Origin: JAFGLP01 sp050014895
GTDB lineage: Bacteria > Chloroflexota > Dehalococcoidia > GIF9 > UBA5629
Assembly (NCBI GenBank): GCA_050014895.1
Contig: JBEKCL010000022.1
Coordinates: forward strand, 1-29,142
DNA: 29,142 nt
Direction: 5' to 3'
Under the pieces are notes generated by a model. That model saw only the letters and a program-made list of their open reading frames with translations, did no database searches and was not told the origin of the DNA. Shown here one piece after another: positions 23,479 to 29,142 of the stretch. Both the position numbers and the translations under genes were made by a program. Positions within the stretch are counted from its first letter, which is position 1; each line of letters begins with the position of its first letter.

Positions 23479-24144
23479 ATGAAAAAAAGCGATATTGTTA
23501 ATCTACTGAACAAGGACATCGAAGGAGAGCATGCAGCAATCATCCAATACCTCATGCATAGTTATTCTATGGGAGAGGGAGAACTGGCCTGCGAAATCGA
23601 GGCAATTGCACGAGAAGAAATGCGTCATCTCGATTTTTTGGCAGATACAGTCGTAGAACTCGGAGGTGTTCCCAGCTTTAAACGGGGTGACATGCGTCTT
23701 GCTGGAAAGAGTGTGGAAAGCTGGATGAAAAACGACGTTTTGGCCGAGGAAGACGCAATCGCAATGTACGAGGACCATATCAAAGCTATTGATGATTCCA
23801 AAATCAAGCGTTTACTGGAACGCATCCTGTCTGATGAGAAGTCTCATCATGGCGATTTCCAGCATTTTGTAAAAACAGTTGTAAGGGACGGGCTGAAAGA
23901 CATCAGGGGCAATAAACGGGACAATGTAACGGCTATTCTCGATTGGGGTATAGAGCACGAATATACTGTTATAATCCAGTATTTATTGCATTCATACCTG
24001 GCACCAAATGAAAAAATGGGGAAAGAACTGCAGGACCAGGCGGTCAATGAAATGCAGCATCTGGGATGGCTATCTGAAAAAATGGTGAGCAAAGGCGGCA
24101 AACCAAGGATTGAGCATACCAAAATAGACCACTCCAAGCGCTAA
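23479..24144 (+). CDS. Ferritin-like tandem protein, second domain truncated
   Basis: A 221-residue protein. Residues 1-140 are a complete ferritin-like four-helix domain with E15/E17 in DIEGEHAAIIQYL, E47/H50 in REEMRHL, E91 in AEEDAIAMYEDH and E120/H123 in SDEKSHH. Residues 150-205 begin a second similar domain (IEHEYTVIIQYLLHSY, NEMQHLGWLSEKM with E191/H194). The reading frame then stops at SKR, and the missing third and fourth helices are partly present in another frame downstream. GGAGG precedes the ATG. The first domain should still fold and bind two irons; the half domain may destabilise or be tolerated. The likely role is peroxide or iron handling. Confidence 0.8.
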   Translation: MKKSDIVNLLNKDIEGEHAAIIQYLMHSYSMGEGELACEIEAIAREEMRHLDFLADTVVELGGVPSFKRGDMRLAGKSVESWMKNDVLAEEDAIAMYEDHIKAIDDSKIKRLLERILSDEKSHHGDFQHFVKTVVRDGLKDIRGNKRDNVTAILDWGIEHEYTVIIQYLLHSYLAPNEKMGKELQDQAVNEMQHLGWLSEKMVSKGGKPRIEHTKIDHSKR

Positions 24145-24268
24145 ATACAATGCATCAGCAAAAGAAGTCAGCGATCCCAAGCTAAAAAAGCTGCTCACCA
24201 GAATACGTGACCATGAGTTGTACCACGTTAAGGTGTTTACCGATCTTAAGAAAACTTTAAAAGAATAA
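24140..24268 (+). pseudogene. Out-of-frame remnant of the second ferritin-like domain
   Basis: Read one base out of the frame of the preceding gene, this stretch encodes 42 residues ending in TAA: KYNASAKEVSDPKLKKLL then TRIRDHELYHVKVFTDLKKT. The DHELYH segment is the fourth-helix Glu-x-x-His of a ferritin-like domain and matches RILSDEKSHH of the first domain. Comparison with the first domain suggests that about 19 residues, including the third helix, are missing between SK and KYN. A deletion with a frame change explains this; an assembly error is possible. Confidence 0.78.
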
Positions 24269-24289
24269 AATACACAATGGAGGACAAAA

Positions 24290-24868
24290 ATGCCATACGA
24301 AGCAAAAGACTATGCCAAATTACTGGGGACGGAAGGGTTCAGTGACACGCTGCTTAATAACCATTTCACTCTGTATAAGGGCTATGTGACCAATACTAAT
24401 AAGGTAATGGATACCCTGGCTGCGATGTTGAAAGAAGGGAAGGCTGCGACTCCTGAATATGCCGAATTAAAAAGGAGACTTGGCTGGGAATTCAACGGCA
24501 TGCGGCTGCACGAGTATTATTTTGAAAACCTTGGAGGCAAATCACCTCTAAATAAGGATGGAAAGCTGGGCAAATGGATTGCAAGCAGTTTTGGGAGCTA
24601 CGATAACTGGTTAGCCGACTTCAAAGCCACAGCAGCGATGAGAGGCATCGGATGGACCATACTTTATCATGATACTATCGGGGCCAGGCTATTCAACCAA
24701 TGGATAAACGAGCATGACACGGGTCATCCGTGCGGCTGTCAACCAATACTGATAATCGATGTTTTTGAACATGCTTTTATGATTGATTACGGGCTTAAAC
24801 GCGCCGATTATATTGAAGCATTTCTAAAAAATATTAATTGGGCATCGGCTGAATCCCGGATTAAATAG
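24290..24868 (+). CDS. sod: Iron/manganese superoxide dismutase
   Basis: A 192-residue cytosolic superoxide dismutase of the Fe/Mn family. The four protein metal ligands are H25 (NNHFTLYKGYV), H74 (MRLHEYYFENL), D157 and H161 (LIIDVFEHAFMIDYG). It converts superoxide to O2 and peroxide. Unlike many relatives it has HPCGCQP before the aspartate ligand, with two nearby cysteines (C148, C150). Metal preference cannot be settled by eye. GGAGG lies before the ATG. It sits in the same array as a superoxide reductase, so the cell has two superoxide routes. No signal peptide is seen. Confidence 0.94.
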   Translation: MPYEAKDYAKLLGTEGFSDTLLNNHFTLYKGYVTNTNKVMDTLAAMLKEGKAATPEYAELKRRLGWEFNGMRLHEYYFENLGGKSPLNKDGKLGKWIASSFGSYDNWLADFKATAAMRGIGWTILYHDTIGARLFNQWINEHDTGHPCGCQPILIIDVFEHAFMIDYGLKRADYIEAFLKNINWASAESRIK

Positions 24869-24887
24869 CTAATTCCCGGAGGTGAAA

Positions 24888-25238
24888 ATGGGTACGTTTA
24901 TCGTAGCTGGAAACAAGTCAGATGTTCCGGCCGGAGGGATGGTTGCAGTCAATCTGAAAGGGACAGTAATCCTGCTTGCTAATGGTGGCGGAAACATATA
25001 TGCAATAAACAACAAATGTCCGCATTTTGGCGGGAACCTATCCAAAGGGACGCTTAACGGCACTATTGTTACTTGCCCTCTCCATGGTTCGCAATTTGAT
25101 ATCACCACAGGCAAAAACGTGCGGTGGCTCAAAGGGACCGGCATCGCAAACTCACTGGGGAAACTGATAAAAGCGCCCGTTGATGTTATGACATATAAAG
25201 TTAAAATCGACGGGAATCAAATCCTGGTGGAGATATGA
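24888..25238 (+). CDS. Rieske [2Fe-2S] protein
   Basis: A 116-residue soluble Rieske ferredoxin-like protein. Ligands are C44/H46 in NKCPHFGGNL and C63/H66 in VTCPLHGSQFD, the CxH ... CxxH pattern. It has no signal peptide or membrane segment, so it acts in the cytosol. The ATG at 24888 has GGAGG at 24878-24882; an in-frame GTG at 24882 overlaps that ribosome binding site and was rejected as the start. It follows sod by 19 bases and precedes the molybdopterin enzyme by 60. It may be an electron carrier for one of these or for an oxygenase-like partner not seen here. Confidence 0.9.
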   Translation: MGTFIVAGNKSDVPAGGMVAVNLKGTVILLANGGGNIYAINNKCPHFGGNLSKGTLNGTIVTCPLHGSQFDITTGKNVRWLKGTGIANSLGKLIKAPVDVMTYKVKIDGNQILVEI

Positions 25239-25298
25239 GCACACAACAAATTTATGCATCCTATTATTAAATGATGTTTTACAAGCTCAGGTTTAACC

Positions 25299-25991
25299 AT
25301 GACATCAGAAAATAAGAACAGTAGATTTTTCAAGACGTTGTTGATACTTGCCCTTTCAACGGCGGCAGTTTTACAAGGTTGTGCAGGTTCTCTAAATCCG
25401 GAAAAAGCCAGGGAACTTGAGGCAGCAGAAATAAAAGAGTACCAGGGAGAGAAGCTTGGATCGATAACCGATTTTAATGAGAATTCCATTAAAGGTCCAC
25501 AGTACGTGGATATATCTGCATATCGCCTCAAGATAACGGGACTTGTAAACAAACCAATGTCCTATACTTATGATGACGTAATTAGTAAACACCAGGCCTA
25601 TACCAAATTACTGACCATCAATTGTGTCGAGGGATGGTCTGTAAAAATACTGTGGGAAGGACTTCAGCTTAAGGACCTGCTGGATGAAGCTAACGTAAAG
25701 CCAGAGGCTAAAGTAGTAATTTTTCATGCTTATGATGGATATACCACCTCTCTTCCGCTGCAGTACATATTTGATAAAAACCTATTACTTGCTTACAAAA
25801 TGAACGGCATTATTCTGCCACCTGAACGAGGATACCCCTTTGAACTCGTCGCGGAAGACAAGTGGGGTTACAAATGGATCAAGTGGGTCAACGAAATTGA
25901 ACTATCGGATAATACAAACTACACGGGATATTGGGAAAGCGAAGGTTACTCTAATGACGGCAGCCTGGATAAATCTTTTTTTAACAGATGA
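25299..25991 (+). CDS. Lipid-anchored molybdopterin oxidoreductase (sulfite oxidase fold)
   Basis: A 230-residue protein of the SUOX/MsrP-like molybdopterin family. LTINCVEGWS (105-114) holds the Cys109 expected to ligate molybdenum, and GYPFELVAEDKWGYKWIKWV (178-197) is the conserved C-terminal segment. A signal peptide ends in VLQGC, so Cys28 would be lipidated and the enzyme would sit outside the membrane. No twin-arginine motif is seen (NSRFFKTLL has one arginine), which is odd for an enzyme that normally receives its cofactor in the cytosol. No dimerisation domain follows, as in MsrP. It lies 6 bases before a small membrane protein gene, likely its electron partner. The substrate is unknown. 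Confidence 0.86.
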   Translation: MTSENKNSRFFKTLLILALSTAAVLQGCAGSLNPEKARELEAAEIKEYQGEKLGSITDFNENSIKGPQYVDISAYRLKITGLVNKPMSYTYDDVISKHQAYTKLLTINCVEGWSVKILWEGLQLKDLLDEANVKPEAKVVIFHAYDGYTTSLPLQYIFDKNLLLAYKMNGIILPPERGYPFELVAEDKWGYKWIKWVNEIELSDNTNYTGYWESEGYSNDGSLDKSFFNR

Positions 25992-25997
25992 ATTAAA

Positions 25998-26249
25998 ATG
26001 AATGTTAAATGGGCCAGGTGGTTAAAAACCATCATACAAATCATTCTGTTGCTATTGATAATTGCATATGGTGTCTCGGGTTATGGAATATCAGAATCTC
26101 GAACGATAGAAATGCTCACTTTTGGGTTAATCAACAAGCCATTCTCTTTTCAGCTGCATGACAGCCTGGTAATTCCATTCATTATTTTTCTTTTACTGCA
26201 TATATTTTTTAGACCGTTGTACAATTTGTTCTATAAAACCAGGAAATAG
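25998..26249 (+). CDS. Two-helix membrane protein, putative haem-b binding (DUF4405-like)
   Basis: An 83-residue protein with two hydrophobic segments (TIIQIILLLLIIAYGVSGYG and SLVIPFIIFLLLHIFF). H54 at the start of the second helix and H68 near its end are 14 residues apart, the spacing of paired haem ligands within one helix of cytochrome b proteins, and LHDSLVIPFIIFLLLHIFF resembles DUF4405 domains. It is too short for a complete four-helix cytochrome b and would need to dimerise or pair. Only 6 bases separate it from the molybdopterin enzyme gene, so it probably passes electrons between the quinone pool and that enzyme, as MsrQ does for MsrP. Haem binding is inferred. Confidence 0.7.
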   Translation: MNVKWARWLKTIIQIILLLLIIAYGVSGYGISESRTIEMLTFGLINKPFSFQLHDSLVIPFIIFLLLHIFFRPLYNLFYKTRK

Positions 26250-26281
26250 CCAATTAACCTAATAGTAAATCTGGAGGCATC

Positions 26282-27991
26282 TTGGATTTCAATATTATGG
26301 TAGCAGGCGAGGCGGGGCAGGGAGTCCAGACGGTTGGCGTTATTTTGGCACGGGCGTTTGTCCGATCGGGTTGCCACGTATTCGCCGATCAGGACTACGA
26401 ATCCCGGATAAGGGGCGGCCACAATTTTTTCAGGATCAGGGTCAAAGACTCGCAAGCATTAGCCATCTCTGAGCCCTTAGATATTCTTGTCGCTCTAAAC
26501 AGGGAAAGCTTGTCTATTCATTGCAAAGAGCTAACAAAAACCGGTATCGCTATTTCAGATGAATTTAGAGATCCCGATCTTTCCCTCCAATATAAAATCA
26601 TACCTATACCCCTGGGTGAACTTGCTGAAGAAAAAGCCGGCGATAAACGCACATTCAATTCAGTTGCTGCCGGTGCAGCAATAGGATTGGTCGGACTCAA
26701 TTTTGACCACCTGTCAGCTGTAATGAAAGGCTACTTCACGCAGGAGCCGGCCGAAAATAACATTAAAGCTGCACGGGCCGGCTACGAATATGTACAGCAG
26801 CAGACAATAGCTAATATCAAATCCGACCTCACTACAGTCATGAAAAGCAGTAGACTGTTACTCAACGGGAATGAAGCCGTCGCAATGGGCGCACTAGCGG
26901 CAGGCTGCAAATTTCTTGCAGCTTATCCTATGACACCCTCAACCCCAATTATTGAATTTATGGCGGCATATGAAGCGGATTTCAATACCGTGGTCGTTCA
27001 ACCCGAGGATGAAATTGCCGCAGTTCACATGGCAATTGGCGCATCATATGCCGGGGTCAGGGCAATGACTGTAACTTCCGGCGGCGGTTTCTCACTCATG
27101 GCAGAAGGACTGGGCTTATCAGGCATGACAGAGACCCCGCTTGTGATTGTACTTGGCCAGCGGCCTGGACCTGCCATAGGACTTCCAACCAGGACCGAGC
27201 AGGGTGATCTTCAATTTGCCATCCATGCTTCGCATGGCGAGTTCCCCAGGGCAATATTTGCACCGAGTACTGCAGAGAATGCATTCTGGTTAACTATCAA
27301 AGCATTCAATACCGCTGAAAAGTACCAGGTGCCTGTTATTCTGCTTACCGACCACTATCTGGCCACATCATATTTCACAGTAGATAAATTCGATACATCG
27401 GCCATTTTTATAGACCGTGGTTTGCCTCTTAATGAAGAGGAAATGGGTAAGTTGTCAGAATACAAAAGGCACAGGATCACTGGCTCCGGTATCTCGCCAC
27501 GGGCTTTTCCTGGCTTGAGCCAGGCTTTGGTGGTGACAGACTCCGATGAACATAATGAAGAAGGTCACCTTATCGAAGATGCAGAAACAAGAGTGCGGAT
27601 GACAGATAAGCGCCTAAAAAAGACATCAGCCTTACGCAAGGACATCGCTTTCCCTCTAATATACGGCCAAAAATCTGCAAATATCACGCTTATCGGATGG
27701 GGCAGCACATTCGGTCCTCTATACGAAGCATCAACATTCCTGCGCAAACAAGGTGTTAATATCAATCTATTGCACTTTACGGAGATATGGCCCTTTCCCA
27801 CACGTGGAGTCAGCAGCCTGCTCGTTAACTCAGACAAAATATTCATAATTGAAAATAATGCTACGGGCCAATTCTCAAACCTGTTTATATCTAAAACAGG
27901 ATTGAAAGTACAATCTACCATCTTGAAATACGATGGCCGCCCGTTTACTTCTGATTATATTATTAAGGAATTGAGCCGGGAGCAATTATAA
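26282..27991 (+). CDS. korA: 2-Oxoacid:ferredoxin oxidoreductase, gamma-alpha fused subunit
   Basis: A 569-residue subunit. Residues 1-185 are the gamma domain (MVAGEAGQGVQTVG, DYESRIRGGHNFFRIRV), and residues about 193-569 are the alpha domain (NEAVAMGALAAGCKFLAAYP, PEDEIAAVHMAIGASYAG, TSGGGFSLMAEGLGLSGMTE, RTEQGDLQFAIHASHGEFPR). With KorB it oxidises a 2-oxoacid (such as 2-oxoglutarate) with CoA and reduces ferredoxin. The start is a TTG at 26282 with GGAGG 4 bases upstream, which may lower initiation; no better start gives the full gamma domain. The stop overlaps the korB ATG by one base (TAATG). No ferredoxin-like delta subunit is nearby. Substrate cannot be fixed by eye. Confidence 0.93.
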   Translation: MDFNIMVAGEAGQGVQTVGVILARAFVRSGCHVFADQDYESRIRGGHNFFRIRVKDSQALAISEPLDILVALNRESLSIHCKELTKTGIAISDEFRDPDLSLQYKIIPIPLGELAEEKAGDKRTFNSVAAGAAIGLVGLNFDHLSAVMKGYFTQEPAENNIKAARAGYEYVQQQTIANIKSDLTTVMKSSRLLLNGNEAVAMGALAAGCKFLAAYPMTPSTPIIEFMAAYEADFNTVVVQPEDEIAAVHMAIGASYAGVRAMTVTSGGGFSLMAEGLGLSGMTETPLVIVLGQRPGPAIGLPTRTEQGDLQFAIHASHGEFPRAIFAPSTAENAFWLTIKAFNTAEKYQVPVILLTDHYLATSYFTVDKFDTSAIFIDRGLPLNEEEMGKLSEYKRHRITGSGISPRAFPGLSQALVVTDSDEHNEEGHLIEDAETRVRMTDKRLKKTSALRKDIAFPLIYGQKSANITLIGWGSTFGPLYEASTFLRKQGVNINLLHFTEIWPFPTRGVSSLLVNSDKIFIIENNATGQFSNLFISKTGLKVQSTILKYDGRPFTSDYIIKELSREQL

Positions 27992-28848
27992 TGGCAGTTA
28001 CTCTCAATGATTACGCAGGTTTACAACCTGCATGGTGCCCGGGCTGCGGCAACTTCGGTATATTGTCAGCCCTTAAGATGGCGCTGGTAGACCTCGGCAT
28101 CTCCCCGCACAAACTGCTTGTTGTATCCGGAATCGGACAGGCCGGAAAATTACCACATTACATGAAATGCAACACTTTCAACTCCTTGCACGGGCGCCCC
28201 GTACCTGTAGCTGTTGGCGCCAAAATTGCCAATCGCGAATTAATCGTAATAGCGGTCGGCGGCGACGGCGACGGCTACGGTGAGGGAGGCAACCACTGGA
28301 TACATTCCATGCGCCGAAATCACGATATTACCTATATGGTGCACAACAACCAGGTTTATGCGTTGACCACGGGGCAGGCTTCGCCAACAAGCGGCGCAGG
28401 CTTCTTCTCAAAAACAACTCCCGAGGGAGCGCCTGCGCCTATCAATCCATTAGCCCTGGCTGTAGCCAGCAATGCAAGCTTTATCGCCCGTGGATTTGCA
28501 GGAGATGTGGAGCACCTGGCCGGATTGATTAAACTGGCAGTTAGCCATAAGGGATTTTCGTTTCTGGACATTTTGCAACCGTGCGTCACGTTTAATCACG
28601 TTAATACATATGAGTGGTTCAAGAAAAGAGTCTATAAGCTCAATGCGGATAAGAACTACGACCCTTCTAATAAGCTGGCCGCATTCGAGAAAGCGCAGGA
28701 ATGGGATGAGCGTATTCCTTTGGGCATAATTTACAGGAAACAACGGCCCACATATGAGGATTCTATACTTGCCCTTGCCGACCTGCCTCTCGTAAAGCAA
28801 AGTATCGAGCCCGCACGCGTAGAGAAAATGATGGCTGACTTCTTATAG
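27991..28848 (+). CDS. korB: 2-Oxoacid:ferredoxin oxidoreductase, beta subunit
   Basis: A 285-residue thiamine-diphosphate subunit. WCPGCGNFG (C16, C19) and C198 in LQPCVTFNHV are iron-sulfur ligands. GDGDGYGEGGNH (91-102) is the thiamine-diphosphate/magnesium motif, and NNQVYALTTGQASPTS is the conserved segment after it. The third cluster cysteine of classical beta subunits, in GIGC, is glutamine here (SGIGQAGKLPHYMKC), and a nearby C60 may replace it; I recall this form in Dehalococcoidia-like enzymes. It is translationally coupled to korA through a one-base overlap. Forms the catalytic heart of the complex that makes reduced ferredoxin. Confidence 0.93.
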   Translation: MAVTLNDYAGLQPAWCPGCGNFGILSALKMALVDLGISPHKLLVVSGIGQAGKLPHYMKCNTFNSLHGRPVPVAVGAKIANRELIVIAVGGDGDGYGEGGNHWIHSMRRNHDITYMVHNNQVYALTTGQASPTSGAGFFSKTTPEGAPAPINPLALAVASNASFIARGFAGDVEHLAGLIKLAVSHKGFSFLDILQPCVTFNHVNTYEWFKKRVYKLNADKNYDPSNKLAAFEKAQEWDERIPLGIIYRKQRPTYEDSILALADLPLVKQSIEPARVEKMMADFL

Positions 28849-28947
28849 GCTGTGAGGCCCGACTTTTTGACGCGCCACTTACTTCATCCATATAATAATC
28901 CATCGGCTTCTCCCGAGTTGCCCTAAAATTAGCGAAAAGAGGCTCAA

Positions 28948-29142
28948 ATGTCGTACCGTAACTTGATTAAAGCATTTATACTCGTAACCTGTGTTCTCAC
29001 AGGCATTTTATCTTCGTGCTCATCCCAGACCACTCAGAATACAAACTACGATCCTGCAAAAAAGTACGCAGCATTCGCAGTAGTAAATTTGCCCGCTTCC
29101 GCCAGTATCCTGGATGAAGCCAAACGACAATCAGGGGTAGAC
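28948..29142 (+). CDS. Lipoprotein, 5' part only (runs off window)
   Basis: The first 65 codons of a gene cut by the window end. A signal peptide with hydrophobic core AFILVTCVLTGIL ends in LSSC (Cys24), giving a predicted lipoprotein; the mature start is serine/threonine-rich (SSQTTQNTNYDPAKKYAAF). AAAAGAGG lies before the ATG. The family cannot be told from this part. About 100 bases with no terminator separate it from korB. Confidence 0.72.
   Translation, partial: MSYRNLIKAFILVTCVLTGILSSCSSQTTQNTNYDPAKKYAAFAVVNLPASASILDEAKRQSGVD

Overview
The window looks like an anaerobic bacterium's chromosome. A surface-polysaccharide locus on the minus strand (about 150-14411) faces, across a short region of lipoproteins and a methyltransferase, a dense plus-strand block of oxygen/NO-defence and redox genes (18251-28848). 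Flavodiiron protein, high-molecular-weight rubredoxin, superoxide reductase, several rubrerythrin-like proteins and a ferredoxin-dependent 2-oxoacid oxidoreductase all indicate a strict anaerobe meeting oxygen. The mix of lipoproteins, the two-CW protein and the KorAB subfamily is compatible with Chloroflexota (Dehalococcoidia-like), but that placement is from memory of these families and is tentative. No rRNA, tRNA, CRISPR array or intact insertion sequence was seen.

Region 1 (150-14411, minus strand; transcription runs from 14411 towards 1). Three GT2 glycosyltransferases, the ABC-2 permease Wzm, a 992-residue RgpF/HAD protein, a methyltransferase, the ATPase Wzt, a 754-residue GT2-methyltransferase-kinase fusion, an 872-residue coiled-coil GT2-GT4 fusion and a decayed methyltransferase. 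This is an ABC-transporter-dependent glycan assembly and export locus, probably for a rhamnose-rich polymer. The methyltransferase-kinase pair resembles the chain terminator WbdD of E. coli O8/O9a, here fused to a glycosyltransferase. No nucleotide-sugar synthesis genes lie in the window.

Region 2 (14412-18250). A gene-poor 850-base gap with a long imperfect hairpin, a plus-strand lipoprotein, a minus-strand methyltransferase, a minus-strand lipoprotein with a degenerate zincin-like motif, and a divergent intergenic region carrying a perfect 10-bp inverted repeat.

Region 3 (18251-28848, plus strand). A two-CW cysteine-rich protein with its own terminator, then a nearly continuous array: a rubrerythrin-like diiron protein, a rubrerythrin fused to a hotdog acyl-CoA thioesterase, another rubrerythrin-like protein, Hrb (flavin reductase-rubredoxin), flavodiiron protein FprA, superoxide reductase, a YHS-domain protein, a ferritin-like tandem protein broken in its second half, Fe/Mn superoxide dismutase, a Rieske protein, a lipid-anchored molybdopterin oxidoreductase, a two-helix putative haem-b membrane protein, and KorAB. 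The expected flow is NADH to Hrb to FprA for O2 or NO reduction. SOR and SOD deal with superoxide, and rubrerythrins deal with peroxide. The Rieske, molybdoenzyme and membrane-helix genes look like a small separate electron-transfer module. A new lipoprotein gene begins at 28948 and runs off the window.

The most notable points are the GT2-methyltransferase-kinase fusion beside a short Wzt, the rubrerythrin-thioesterase fusion, an internal start that could release free rubredoxin from Hrb, the mini-cytochrome/molybdoenzyme module, and two genes damaged by internal deletions.
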